The notes: a model not told the origin generated them from the sequence alone. A stretch of DNA of 64,000 nucleotides from Acinetobacter equi (GCF_001307195.1 NZ_CP012808.1:1364001-1428000), one strand, 5' to 3'. Positions 28,110-37,603 are shown, counted from the first letter of the stretch. Program-made: numbers and translations.

Positions 28110-30173
28110 ATGTATTTCCACAAAAATTTAATCACTATTACTATTTTCTCAGTGGTATCCCCAAGTATTTTTGCTGAAGAATCAAATGTAAAACAATTAG
28201 AAACAATTCAATTACAAGCACATCCATTGGTTCAAACAGCTGCTGATTTTGCAGTCGCAGATCATATTATTGACCAAAAACAATTAGCAGGACGAGCAAC
28301 AACGATTGGTGATGCATTATCTGAAGAAGTGGGTGTTTATTCAAATCAATATGGTGCGGGGTCAAGCCGTCCTGTTATTCGTGGGCAAGATGGACCACGT
28401 GTCAAAGTATTGCAACATGCATCGGAAACTGCCGATGTATCATCATTATCACCAGATCATGCAGTAACTGTTGATCCTGTTTTGGCTAAACAAATTGAAA
28501 TTATTCGTGGACCATCAACATTGCTTTATGCAGCGGGGACTGTTGGTGGTTTAGTTAATGTGACAGATAATAAAATTCCTACCGAAATGCCAGAAAATGG
28601 TCATGAAGGAAAAGTTGGATTCCGTTATAACTCAGGTAGTGATGAGCGTGTCGCTACAGGTGGTGCTACAGTCGCTTTAGGTAGCCAGTTTGCTTTACGT
28701 GTGGAAGGCTCTAAAAAGCATGCAAATGATTATATTACGCCTGATTATGTTGTAGAGCATGATGGACATTTAGATTATGAACGTCGTGTACCTGACACTT
28801 TCTCAAAAGGTGAAACATTTAGTATAGGTGGTTCTTGGATTCATGATCGTGGTTTTGTTGGAATGGCATATACTAAACGTCATGATCAATATGGTTTACC
28901 AGGTCATAGTCATGAATATGAGTCATGTCATCCGCATGGAAATAGTTTGCATTGTAGTGGGCATGAACATCAAGAAGAAGGGCATGATCATGATGAACAT
29001 CATGATCACGATGCTGGTCCTTGGGTGAATTTAAAATCTGAACGTTATGAATTACGTACAGAATTGTATGATCCATTTGCTGGCTTTAGTAAATTAAGAG
29101 CACACGTCAGTTATACGGATTATAAACATGATGAAATTGATGATAAAACAGTTGAAACCCGATTTAAAAGTAAAGGATATGATGCTCGTCTAGAGCTTGT
29201 ACATCATGAGGTTGCTGGATGGGAAGGTGTTTTTGGAACACAATATAATCAGCAAAAGATAGATATTACAGGTACAGAGGTTTTATTTAGCCCAGCCGAT
29301 ACGAAGAAGTGGAGTTTATTTGCTTTAGAACATAAGCAAGTTGGTGATTTTCATTTTGAATTAGGTGCACGTGCAGATCAGCAAAAAATAAAAATTGACT
29401 CCAAGCAAAAAGACAATAATTCACATGCCTTTTCAGGTTCGGCAGCAGTGAATTGGGAATTTATGCCAGATTATAAGTTGTCATTGGTTGGCTCACATCA
29501 ACAACGTTTACCACAAGCTCAAGAGTTATATGCAAATGGTGTTCATTTAGCGACAAATACTTATGAGCGCGGTAATGAAAATCTGAATATTGAAAAATCA
29601 AATAATTTAGAATTAGGACTGCATTATGAACATGATAAATTAGATTATCATGTTCATGTGTATCAAAATTGGTACGAAAACTATATTTATGCAGCAACAA
29701 TAGCACGTGTTGAGAATGAAAATTTTCGTTTAGTTGACTATACACAAGATAAAGCGAAGTTTTATGGTGCAGAAGCTAAAATTGGCTATCAATTAACAGA
29801 TGTTTATAAATTAAGCCTATTTGGTGATGTTGTTCGTGGGAAAATTGATGGCAAAAATGCACCACGTGTTCCCGCTGGACGTTTAGGTACTAAAGTCGAT
29901 GCAGACTTTGCTGATCAATGGTCTGGCTCTGCTGAGTACTACCGTGTATTTAAGCAAGATCATATTAGTACTTTTGAAAATGACACACCAGGATATAACA
30001 TGGTAAATCTTGGCATTACATATACGGACCATTATAAAAAAGATCATGAGTATCGTGTTTATTTCAAAGCAAATAACTTATTAGATCAAAAAGTGTATCA
30101 ACACGCATCATTCCTTGCGAATATTCCACAAGTGGGACGCAACTTTACAATGGGTGTTGAGTTTAGCTTCTAA
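28110..30173 (+). CDS. znuD: TonB-dependent zinc receptor ZnuD
   Basis: A 687-residue outer-membrane receptor. A signal peptide (ending SIFAEE) precedes a plug domain with SSRPVIRGQDGPRVKVL and IEIIRGPSTLLYAAGTVGG, then a 22-strand barrel ending in GVEFSF. A long His/Asp/Glu-rich extracellular loop (around residues 265-310, including HEHQEEGHDHDEHHDHD) with two cysteines is the mark of ZnuD and would capture zinc. Import needs TonB energy and delivers zinc to the periplasm, probably for ZnuABC. The Zur-like operator just upstream fits zinc-starvation expression. A terminator follows. Confidence 0.94.
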   Translation: MYFHKNLITITIFSVVSPSIFAEESNVKQLETIQLQAHPLVQTAADFAVADHIIDQKQLAGRATTIGDALSEEVGVYSNQYGAGSSRPVIRGQDGPRVKVLQHASETADVSSLSPDHAVTVDPVLAKQIEIIRGPSTLLYAAGTVGGLVNVTDNKIPTEMPENGHEGKVGFRYNSGSDERVATGGATVALGSQFALRVEGSKKHANDYITPDYVVEHDGHLDYERRVPDTFSKGETFSIGGSWIHDRGFVGMAYTKRHDQYGLPGHSHEYESCHPHGNSLHCSGHEHQEEGHDHDEHHDHDAGPWVNLKSERYELRTELYDPFAGFSKLRAHVSYTDYKHDEIDDKTVETRFKSKGYDARLELVHHEVAGWEGVFGTQYNQQKIDITGTEVLFSPADTKKWSLFALEHKQVGDFHFELGARADQQKIKIDSKQKDNNSHAFSGSAAVNWEFMPDYKLSLVGSHQQRLPQAQELYANGVHLATNTYERGNENLNIEKSNNLELGLHYEHDKLDYHVHVYQNWYENYIYAATIARVENENFRLVDYTQDKAKFYGAEAKIGYQLTDVYKLSLFGDVVRGKIDGKNAPRVPAGRLGTKVDADFADQWSGSAEYYRVFKQDHISTFENDTPGYNMVNLGITYTDHYKKDHEYRVYFKANNLLDQKVYQHASFLANIPQVGRNFTMGVEFSF

Positions 30174-30223
30174 ACAAAATTCATGATGAATTAAAGTGAA
30201 AAGAGCTTGAAAAAAATATGAAT

Positions 30224-30258
30224 AAAACCTAGCCTGAGTTCATTAGGTTAGGTTTTTT
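30224..30258 (+). terminator. Terminator after znuD
   Basis: AAACCTAGCCT and AGGTTAGGTTT form a near-perfect stem (one mismatch) followed by TTTTTT. It ends only three bases before the start used for the next gene. Confidence 0.8.
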
Positions 30259-30261
30259 CTT

Positions 30262-31725
30262 ATGCGAGTTTTTACAAAAATTTATCAAAAACTAAATTGG
30301 TCTCCTAAACGCTATATTTTGCTTGTTTTAGGATTGATGGCGATTACTTATGTCAGTTCAGTGATTTATCAGGTTTATAAACCATTACCTGAAGGGCTAA
30401 ATTACATAGGAAAATTACGTCATGCTGATGTCGAATTTTTATCAGACCAAACATATATTGATATGCAAGGTCGACAACATTTAGATCAGCATATTTTTCA
30501 AAAAATTCTTGATCTCATTGAAGAAGCCCAAAGTACAATTGTGCTAGATATGTTTTTATTTAATGCAGAAACAGGCGACTCACAACAAAAGCAACGCCCA
30601 TTAACTCAACAGTTAGTCGATGCACTGATTGTGAAAAAAACATTAAATCCTAATATTGAAATTCGATTTATCACAGATCCTGTAAATTCTGTTTATGGTG
30701 GTATTGCACCAGAGCAGTATCGTAAATTACGTCAGGCTGGTATAGATGTGATCGAAACGAACTTAACGCCGTTACGTGCATCGAATCCGTTATGGTCAGG
30801 TTTTTGGTATGTTTGCTGCCAAGGTATAGGAAATAACAGTGAAAAAGGCTGGTTAGCAAACCCAATGGGTGAGGGAAAAATCACAATAAGAAGCTACCTT
30901 AATTTACTTAACTTTAAAGCAAATCATCGTAAAACATTAGTGGTCGATACTGCTGATGGTTGGAAAACATTAGTTTCATCTATGAATCCTCATGATGGTA
31001 GCTCAAGACATTCTAATGTTGCACTTCTTGTTAAAGGTCACACAGCTATAGATGTTCTTCGATCAGAACAGGTTGTTGCACAAATGTCTCAAGGGGATGT
31101 TTCTGGTATTGTGATTGGAGAATTTGATGGAGATCCACAATTACCTCAAGTTCAGGTACTCACAGAAAAAGCAATTTTAGATGCAACATTGAATTTAATT
31201 GAGTCTGCTCAGGCACAAGAAAAAATTGACTTGGCAATGTTTTATTTGTCGGAACGTCAAATTATAAAATCTTTAATTGCTGCAAAAGAACGCGGTGTAA
31301 ATGTTCGTGTTTTGTTAGATCCCAATAAGGATGCATTTGGACGTGAAAAAAATGGAATACCAAATCGACAAGTTGCTTTAGAGCTTCATCAGGCTGGAGT
31401 TAATGTACGTTGGTGCAATACGCAGGGTGAACAATGCCATAGCAAAATGATTATTAAACACAATGTAGACAAATCTGAACTTATTTTAGGATCAGCTAAC
31501 TTTACTGCACGGAATTTAAAAAACTATAATTTAGAAACAGATTTACGTGTTATTGGTCATTCACAAGCGACTGTTTTTACGGATGCTCAGGCCTATTTTA
31601 ATACTGCTTGGTCTAATTTAGAAGGGCGTCAAATGAGTGTGGATTATCGTCAATATGCAGATGATTCTAAGTCTAAATATTGGTTATACCGTTTTATGGA
31701 ATGGACAGGATTATCGACATTTTAA
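30262..31725 (+). CDS. Membrane-anchored phospholipase D-like protein
   Basis: A 487-residue protein with one N-terminal span (YILLVLGLMAITYVSSVIY) and two PLD domains. The first HKD motif is complete (His222, Lys224, Asp229 in NHRKTLVVD). In the second (His392, Lys394 in CHSKMIIKH) the usual Asp position holds His399, although the downstream GSANFT is typical. Such proteins cleave or transfer phosphatidyl groups, as in cardiolipin synthesis or phospholipid turnover. The start ATG 30262 follows the znuD terminator by three bases and has no visible ribosome-binding site, so how it is translated is unclear. It is probably exposed to the periplasm. Confidence 0.82.
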   Translation: MRVFTKIYQKLNWSPKRYILLVLGLMAITYVSSVIYQVYKPLPEGLNYIGKLRHADVEFLSDQTYIDMQGRQHLDQHIFQKILDLIEEAQSTIVLDMFLFNAETGDSQQKQRPLTQQLVDALIVKKTLNPNIEIRFITDPVNSVYGGIAPEQYRKLRQAGIDVIETNLTPLRASNPLWSGFWYVCCQGIGNNSEKGWLANPMGEGKITIRSYLNLLNFKANHRKTLVVDTADGWKTLVSSMNPHDGSSRHSNVALLVKGHTAIDVLRSEQVVAQMSQGDVSGIVIGEFDGDPQLPQVQVLTEKAILDATLNLIESAQAQEKIDLAMFYLSERQIIKSLIAAKERGVNVRVLLDPNKDAFGREKNGIPNRQVALELHQAGVNVRWCNTQGEQCHSKMIIKHNVDKSELILGSANFTARNLKNYNLETDLRVIGHSQATVFTDAQAYFNTAWSNLEGRQMSVDYRQYADDSKSKYWLYRFMEWTGLSTF

Positions 31726-31739
31726 TTTTTAAGATTAAG

Positions 31740-31768
31740 GGTAAATAATAAATTGTTTATTATTTACC
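31740..31768 (+). terminator. Hairpin after the phospholipase D-like gene
   Basis: GGTAAATAATA and TATTATTTACC pair over 11 bases around a seven-base loop, 15 bases after the stop. The T run is short, so termination may be partial. Confidence 0.5.
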
Positions 31769-31974
31769 TCTATTTATATTAAAATTGACTTTTATCACAA
31801 AAAAGAGAATAAAATTAAAAAATAACGGATATTTTTCAAACACTCAATTTTTTTATTATTGTTTTAATTAATATAGATAAATCTTTGGATGAATGGGACT
31901 CTTATTGAGAGTCACTAACAGAAAATGACGAGGAATAGTTTTACAATTTTTTCAGTTATAAATATTTGTTGGGT

Positions 31975-32006
31975 GATAAAACCGCAATATTAATTACGGT
32001 TTTATC
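31975..32006 (-). terminator. Hairpin after the hypothetical gene at 32015
   Basis: GATAAAACCG and CGGTTTTATC pair perfectly around a 12-base loop, eight bases beyond the minus-strand stop. Confidence 0.6.
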
Positions 32007-32014
32007 TAGTAAAA

Positions 32015-32467
32015 TTAAGCTTGTGGATTCGGTGGAACTAGAGTATCCAAATCTTTATCTGAAAGTTGATCTAACTCTTTAATATCTGTTTTAATTTTCC
32101 ATTGTGATTCATCATCAATTGGTTGAGGTAAACGTGCTTCTAACCAATCACATACGACATCAGGTGGGAAGTCTGCGTGATTACATTGAATCACCCAAGA
32201 TAAAAATTGTTTTGCTTCACCATTCATGTATGGTGGTGGTGATACAGGCAAAAATTGCGTAGGTAAGCGTTCATTTTTAGAAATATAATTTAAAACGTGA
32301 CCTAACTCTTGTACGGTTTGCCAAGCAAGAGGATGTTCAATATTAATTTGAAATTTAAACCACCATGCTTGGTGTCCATCTGTACCATAAGAGTCTATAT
32401 GATTTTTTTGAACACTTGGAACTTTACAAAAAAAATCGTATAAACGGTCAAAGCTAAGATCAGACAC
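32015..32467 (-). CDS. Conserved hypothetical protein
   Basis: A 150-residue soluble protein starting at GTG 32467, with no signal peptide or membrane span. It is rich in aromatic residues (HQAWWFKFQINIEHPLAW), with a Pro-rich centre (LPVSPPPYMNG) and an acidic Pro-ended tail. I do not recognise the family. Its codon usage and clean reading frame look like a real gene, and it has its own downstream hairpin. It is isolated: the PsiE-family gene on the same strand starts 660 bases upstream and ends 162 bases upstream. Confidence 0.65.
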   Translation of the reverse strand: MSDLSFDRLYDFFCKVPSVQKNHIDSYGTDGHQAWWFKFQINIEHPLAWQTVQELGHVLNYISKNERLPTQFLPVSPPPYMNGEAKQFLSWVIQCNHADFPPDVVCDWLEARLPQPIDDESQWKIKTDIKELDQLSDKDLDTLVPPNPQA

Positions 32468-32587
32468 GATAAAAATCCAGTACTAAATAAATTCAGTCTA
32501 TCATATAGGGATTATGGCTTGGATTTTCAATACGCGTAATTTTATTTCGTAAAGAGTAAATAATGCTATTTGTCTTATTAAGAAAAC

Positions 32588-32612
32588 TACAGCATGTCTA
32601 TAACATGCTGTA
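32588..32612 (-). terminator. Hairpin after the PsiE-family gene
   Basis: TACAGCATGT and ACATGCTGTA pair over ten bases around a five-base loop. On the minus strand it is followed by AGTTTTCTT. Confidence 0.65.
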
Positions 32613-32629
32613 TTTGGAATATATTTTCT

Positions 32630-33127
32630 TTAAGCAAGTTCATCTTCTTCAGGACGTGGTGTTTTTCCATTAGGAATAGGTTTATCTTGATGTTTTCCTC
32701 GTATAACTGATGGAAACTTCCAAGATGCAAAACGAACAACTAAAATTGCAAAAGCTAGAATTAGAATAGATCCAGTAATAATTACTAAATCCATATCAGC
32801 CTTATGATCATGCTGAATATCTGAAATAAGTAGCCGAGTAAGTGCTGTGATCGCAATATATATTAAAAAACGAACAGGCATATGATTTGTTTTAAAGTAA
32901 ATTCCAACCATTGCCCCTAATTCTAAGTAAATGAAAAGCAATAAAATATCATCAATAGTTGCGACTTTTTTTATGGTAAAAATATCAAAAATAGTTTGTC
33001 CTGCAGACCAAATAACCATACAACCAATCACAAATAGGGCAATGTAATGAAAACCTTCAACAGCCATATTTCCAAAACGATCGAGGAGCTTTTCAATTTT
33101 ATTTAATTTAGGGTCTGTATGTGCCAT
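32630..33127 (-). CDS. PsiE-family inner-membrane protein
   Basis: A 165-residue protein with four hydrophobic spans (about residues 20-42, 58-77, 84-103 and 112-130). The intramembrane acidic motif YLELGAMVGIYFKTNHMPVR is the signature of the PsiE (phosphate-starvation-inducible E) family. The molecular function of the family is not known. A strong ribosome-binding site AAGGAGG lies just upstream of ATG 33127. No Pho box was recognised upstream, so phosphate control is not shown here. The polar C-terminal tail probably faces the cytoplasm. Confidence 0.85.
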   Translation of the reverse strand: MAHTDPKLNKIEKLLDRFGNMAVEGFHYIALFVIGCMVIWSAGQTIFDIFTIKKVATIDDILLLFIYLELGAMVGIYFKTNHMPVRFLIYIAITALTRLLISDIQHDHKADMDLVIITGSILILAFAILVVRFASWKFPSVIRGKHQDKPIPNGKTPRPEEDELA

Positions 33128-33289
33128 TTGCGCCTCCTTTGATAAAAAACTTTATTTATTAAAATATTAAGCAATTTTCATGCACATTACAGACATAATT
33201 GAAATCAATAGTCAAAAGAAATTTAGTTGTAGATGAATTTTTATGCTAATTTAAATACCGATGGGCTAAACGACTATAGGAAAATAAAA

Positions 33290-33499
33290 ATGTTAGATAA
33301 AATTCAAGTACAAATAGCAATGTTAGAAACAGGGAAAAAATTAATTTTAGGCGCTGGAATAGAAATAAAAACGATGCAGCATGTGGTTGAGTTATGTGAT
33401 CAATTGGCATCGGATGGAATTATTAAAATTCTTAATCGTCATGAAGAAACGAAGACGGGACAAAAGTTAGTAGATTCACTAATGATTCAGAAAGTTTGA
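33290..33499 (+). CDS. Small conserved hypothetical protein
   Basis: A 69-residue soluble, mixed-charge protein. The start is ATG 33290, after TAGGAAAA; an upstream in-frame start at 33233 gives an implausible extension. The pattern of a hydrophobic helix (MQHVVELCDQLASDGIIKIL) followed by a charged segment recalls a small helix-turn-helix or winged-helix fragment, but no family is recognised. It stands alone between divergent and convergent neighbours and has a strong terminator nine bases after its stop. Confidence 0.55.
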   Translation: MLDKIQVQIAMLETGKKLILGAGIEIKTMQHVVELCDQLASDGIIKILNRHEETKTGQKLVDSLMIQKV

Positions 33500-33508
33500 T
33501 ATTTTAAT

Positions 33509-33537
33509 AAAAACGCCTGAATGTACAGGCGTTTTTT
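33509..33537. terminator. Bidirectional terminator
   Basis: AAAACGCCTG and CAGGCGTTTT form a ten-pair stem with T on both strands, between two convergent genes. Confidence 0.85.
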
Positions 33538-33549
33538 ATTTCATTATCT

Positions 33550-35331
33550 TTAAGATTGATGAGTAAAATAGTCTTCAGAAAAACTCATAATTACTTCAGA
33601 ACCAGCTTTAACTTTGGTGATGCGTACTGACAATTCAGGCAAAATACGCTGTACAAAATATCCAGCTAGTGCAATTTTGTTTTGATAGAAATCGCCTTCT
33701 TTCTCTTTTGCTGCATTTGCAATACGAGCAAACATGTATGCAAAACTGAGTAAACCAACTACATGTAAATAATCTACAGCAGCAGAATTTGGAAATTCAG
33801 GATTTTCTTGAGTTGCTTCTAAAATGTATTTAGTAACAGATTCAACTTCGGTTGCTGCATCTAATGTCGCATCTTTTATAAAGTTAAGTTCGGCATCTAA
33901 ACTATTAGTAAAGTCACGAATTTCAGAAATATATTCCGCGAGGAATTCACCTTCACATTTAATGGTTTTACGACCAATTAAATCTTGGGATTGAACACCA
34001 TTAGTTCCTTCATAAATTTGTGCGATACGTAAGTCACGTATACATTGTTCCATTCCCCATTCACGAATATAACCATGTCCACCAAAGCACATTTGAGCAT
34101 CTAAAACTGCTTGGAATGCAGTATCTGTTAAATAAGCCTTTGCAATTGGTGTGAGTAATGCCACACGATTATTCGCAGCTTTTATCGCTTCAGGATCTGT
34201 TGAGAACTTTGTAATATCGAGTTGTTGACCTACATATACAGCAAATGCACGAGATGCTTCATTGTTTGCACGTGCATTGAGTAACATACGACGTACATCA
34301 CCATGAACTAAAATGCTATCGGCGACTTTGTCTGGTGATTTTGCTCCTGTTACGCTACGACCTTGAATTCGATCAGTTGCGTATTGAGCAGCATTTTGAT
34401 AAGCAAATTCTGATGCACCTAACCCCTGAATTCCCATTGATAAACGTTCATAGTTCATCATGACAAACATAGCAGCAAGTCCTTCATTTTCTTTGCCAAC
34501 AAGGAAGCCTTTTGCCGCATCAAAATTCATGACACATGTTGCAGAGGCTTTAATTCCCATTTTATGTTCAATTGAACCTGGGTTTACAGGATTACGCTCA
34601 CCTAATGAACCATCTTCATTGACTAAAAATTTAGGCACAATAAAGAGTGAAATACCACGTGAACCTGCGGGTGCATTTGGTGTTTTTGCTAATACAAGAT
34701 GAATGATATTTTCAGTAAGATCATGATCACCACCAGTAATAAAGATTTTTGTACCAGTAATATTGTATGAACCATCATTATTTGGTTCAGCTTTAGTTTT
34801 AATAATACCTAAATCTGTACCTGCATGTGGCTCTGTTAAGCACATAGTACCAGCCCATTCACCTGTATAAATTTTAGGTAAATAGGTTTCTTTTTGCTCT
34901 TGAGATGCATAGCTATTTAATGCCATACCTGCACCAACAGAAAGCAGAGGGTAAAGCATAAAAGATGGATTTGTTGCAAAAAGCATTTCATCAGAAAGGA
35001 CGGTCAGCATTTTAGGCATTTCCTGACCACCCCATTCTGCGTCAGCGCCTAAACCAATCCAACCTCCTTCAGCATATTGTTGAAATGCAGCTTTAAAACC
35101 AGCAGGTGTAGTGACAGTTCCATTGTCATATTTTGCTCCTTCTTCATCTCCAGTACGATTAAGAGGAAGAGTCACATTTTGAGAAAATTTAGCCATTTCT
35201 TCTAAAATTGCTTCTGCTGTTGCAGCATCAAGATGAGCTAGATTTTCATTCTTTTGCCAGAATTTTTCTGCTTGAAAAACATCATTTAAAATGAATTTCA
35301 TGTCTGCTAGAGGCGCATTATATATTGGCAT
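33550..35331 (-). CDS. Acyl-CoA dehydrogenase, long FadE/DmdC-like type (copy A)
   Basis: A 593-residue FAD enzyme that forms the 2,3 double bond in acyl-CoA. It has an N-terminal extension (YNAPLADMKFILNDVF), then the ACAD core with MCLTEPHAGTDLGIIKTKA (FAD-binding signature), GSIEHKMGIKAS, CFGGHGYIREWGMEQ, and the catalytic-base segment YEGTNGVQSQDLIGRK containing the conserved Glu. A C-terminal extra domain is present. This architecture is shared by FadE-like and 3-methylmercaptopropionyl-CoA dehydrogenases. It is a paralogue of the upstream gene on the same strand, 168 bases away with a terminator between, and probably has a different chain-length preference. Confidence 0.9.
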   Translation of the reverse strand: MPIYNAPLADMKFILNDVFQAEKFWQKNENLAHLDAATAEAILEEMAKFSQNVTLPLNRTGDEEGAKYDNGTVTTPAGFKAAFQQYAEGGWIGLGADAEWGGQEMPKMLTVLSDEMLFATNPSFMLYPLLSVGAGMALNSYASQEQKETYLPKIYTGEWAGTMCLTEPHAGTDLGIIKTKAEPNNDGSYNITGTKIFITGGDHDLTENIIHLVLAKTPNAPAGSRGISLFIVPKFLVNEDGSLGERNPVNPGSIEHKMGIKASATCVMNFDAAKGFLVGKENEGLAAMFVMMNYERLSMGIQGLGASEFAYQNAAQYATDRIQGRSVTGAKSPDKVADSILVHGDVRRMLLNARANNEASRAFAVYVGQQLDITKFSTDPEAIKAANNRVALLTPIAKAYLTDTAFQAVLDAQMCFGGHGYIREWGMEQCIRDLRIAQIYEGTNGVQSQDLIGRKTIKCEGEFLAEYISEIRDFTNSLDAELNFIKDATLDAATEVESVTKYILEATQENPEFPNSAAVDYLHVVGLLSFAYMFARIANAAKEKEGDFYQNKIALAGYFVQRILPELSVRITKVKAGSEVIMSFSEDYFTHQS

Positions 35332-35444
35332 GTGTTGTCACCCGTTTATTGTTTGTTTCGTATGGATTTAATCAGTCTAATAGAAAAAATATAAGAATGT
35401 TAGACGACTAAAGGTTTAATTTTATATCTCTTTTATAAAGAAAA

Positions 35445-35470
35445 AGGATGGTCAAATCATTGACCATCCT
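35445..35470 (-). terminator. Terminator between the two acyl-CoA dehydrogenase genes
   Basis: AGGATGGTCA and TGACCATCCT pair perfectly. On the minus strand the stem is followed by TTTTTC, 30 bases after the copy B stop. Confidence 0.8.
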
Positions 35471-35499
35471 CTTCGTTACATCATTTTAAATTGCCAGTT

Positions 35500-37302
35500 T
35501 TAGAATGCAAAATGTTCAGCATCTAAAGTCATAAGTGGGTCAACACCTGTAGCAATGACTTCTACGTGTGAGCGTACACGTGGAAGAATCTTTTTAAAGT
35601 AGAAACGTGCAGTTGTTACTTTTGCATTATAGAAATCTACTTCTGTCGAACCTGATGCAAGTTGTTCTTGTGCAACAAGTGCCATACGTGCCCATAAGTA
35701 AGCAAGAGTTACATAGCCAGAGAAGTACAGGTAATCAACTGCTGCTGCACCTACTTCTTCAGGGTTTTTCATTGCACGCATACCAATTTGCATGGTTAAG
35801 TCGCCCCATTCTTTATTTAGAGCGGCAAGTGGTTCAATGAATTCTTGTAAAGCTGCATTGTCTTTATTTGCTTCAGTAAATTTATAAATAATTTTAGTGA
35901 AGTCTTTAAGCATCGCACCTTGGGTTCCAAGAACTTTACGACCTAATAAGTCAAGTGCTTGAATCTCAGTTGTACCTTCATATAAGCAAGCAATACGTGT
36001 ATCACGAACGATTTGCTCCATGCCATGTTCAGAGATGAAACCATGACCACCAAATACTTGTACGCCGTGATTAGCAGATTCATAACCAGTTTCAGTTAAG
36101 AATGCTTTTGCAATTGGTGTTAAGAATGAAAGAATATTATCTGCAAACTTACGTTCTTCTTCAGTCGCTGCATTTTCAACAACATCAGCATATAAAGTAA
36201 GTAAATAAACAAGTGAACGTCCGCCTTCTGCAAATGCTTTTTGAGTAAGAAGCATATTACGAACAGCAGGATGGACAATAATTGGATCGGCTTCTTTTTC
36301 AGGTGCTTTTGGCCCAGATAAAGAACGCATTGCTAAACGATCTTTCGCATATGTTAATGCACCTTGGAAAGAGGCTTCAGAGGCAGAAAGACCTTGTACA
36401 GCTGTACCAATACGTGCAGTGTTCATAAATGTGAACATGCAGTTTAAGCCACGGTTTTCAGGACCAATAAGGAAACCCTTTGCATTGTCAAAATTAATGA
36501 CACAAGTGGCATTACCATGGATTCCCATTTTATGTTCGATTGAACCACAACGAACAGCATTACGTTCACCTAAAGAGCCATCAGTATTTACATTGAATTT
36601 TGGAACAATGAATAATGAAATACCTTTAGTTCCTTTTGGTGCACCAGGTAAACGAGCAAGAACAATATGTACAATATTTTCTGCCATATCGTGTTCACCA
36701 GCAGAAATAAAGATTTTCTCACCCGTAATAGCATAGCTACCATCTGCTTGTGGTTCTGCTTTAGTACGAATAATACCAAGATCTGAACCTGCTTGAGATT
36801 CAGTTAAGCACATGGTACCTGTCCATTCACCTGAAACGAGTTTTGGTAAATAAGTCTCTTTCTGTTCTTTAGAACCATGATGCTCTAAAGTACGTACAGC
36901 ACCGTGAGATAAGCCAGGGTACATACCCCAAGCCCAGTTTGCTGTGCCAACCATTTCAGAAATAACAGTACCTAATGAATTTGGTAAACCTTGACCACCG
37001 TATTGTTCTTCGGCAGAAAGAGAAGGGAAACCTAATTCGATATATTTTTGATATGCTTCTTTAAAACCTGTAGGTGTTGTTACGACACCATCATTCCAAG
37101 TACAACCTTCACGGTCGCCAACTTGATTGAGAGGAGAAAGTTCTTTTTCACAGAAATTTGCTGCAGCTTCTAGATATTGATCAATCAATTCGCGACCTAC
37201 GCTTTCTTGAAATGCAGGTAATTTTCCATAATGTTCTTCGACATTCAAAAGTTCATGCAAAACAAATTGCATATCACGTAAGGGCGCTTTGTATTGTGGC
37301 AT
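35500..37302 (-). CDS. Acyl-CoA dehydrogenase, long FadE/DmdC-like type (copy B)
   Basis: A 600-residue paralogue of copy A with the same layout: N-terminal QYKAPLRDMQFVLHE, MCLTESQAGSDLGIIRTKA, GSIEHKMGIHGN, VFGGHGFISEHGMEQ and the catalytic segment YEGTTEIQALDLLGRK. It acts in fatty-acid or branched acyl-CoA oxidation in the cytoplasm, probably passing electrons to ETF. The start is ATG 37302, with a strong GAGGAA seven bases upstream; an in-frame TTG five codons earlier overlaps that site and is rejected. The separate terminators suggest that the two copies are expressed independently. Confidence 0.92.
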   Translation of the reverse strand: MPQYKAPLRDMQFVLHELLNVEEHYGKLPAFQESVGRELIDQYLEAAANFCEKELSPLNQVGDREGCTWNDGVVTTPTGFKEAYQKYIELGFPSLSAEEQYGGQGLPNSLGTVISEMVGTANWAWGMYPGLSHGAVRTLEHHGSKEQKETYLPKLVSGEWTGTMCLTESQAGSDLGIIRTKAEPQADGSYAITGEKIFISAGEHDMAENIVHIVLARLPGAPKGTKGISLFIVPKFNVNTDGSLGERNAVRCGSIEHKMGIHGNATCVINFDNAKGFLIGPENRGLNCMFTFMNTARIGTAVQGLSASEASFQGALTYAKDRLAMRSLSGPKAPEKEADPIIVHPAVRNMLLTQKAFAEGGRSLVYLLTLYADVVENAATEEERKFADNILSFLTPIAKAFLTETGYESANHGVQVFGGHGFISEHGMEQIVRDTRIACLYEGTTEIQALDLLGRKVLGTQGAMLKDFTKIIYKFTEANKDNAALQEFIEPLAALNKEWGDLTMQIGMRAMKNPEEVGAAAVDYLYFSGYVTLAYLWARMALVAQEQLASGSTEVDFYNAKVTTARFYFKKILPRVRSHVEVIATGVDPLMTLDAEHFAF

Positions 37303-37557
37303 ATCGTTGTTCCTCAATACTGGTTTTAAACCAGCCTTATAATCCTAAGAAATAATTCTACGTGCTTTATATTACACGGTTTACATAGTTATAATCGTGC
37401 AACATCTTATATGAAGGTACAAGCTTTTCTTTACTATTTCTTAGTGACTGCAAAGTCAAAAAAAAATATCTTGAAAATCGTAACTGTTTAAAGTGTATAT
37501 AAATTTATGTTTTTTCTTGTGATATAAATAGTCAAAAAACGTAAATTGAATTGGCAT

Positions 37558-37586
37558 AAAAAAAGGCGCAATAATGCACCTTTTTT
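37558..37586 (-). terminator. Terminator after the Spy-like lipoprotein gene
   Basis: On the minus strand AAAAAAGGTGC and GCGCCTTTTTTT form a stem with one G-U pair and a long T run, 18 bases after the stop. Confidence 0.8.
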
Positions 37587-37603
37587 ACTTCAATTTTGCT
37601 TAG

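Noticed and set aside
28828-29076. His/Met-rich small frames on both strands in the znuD loop region
   Set aside because: They are alternate readings of the histidine-rich repeat codons of znuD; the znuD frame explains the sequence.
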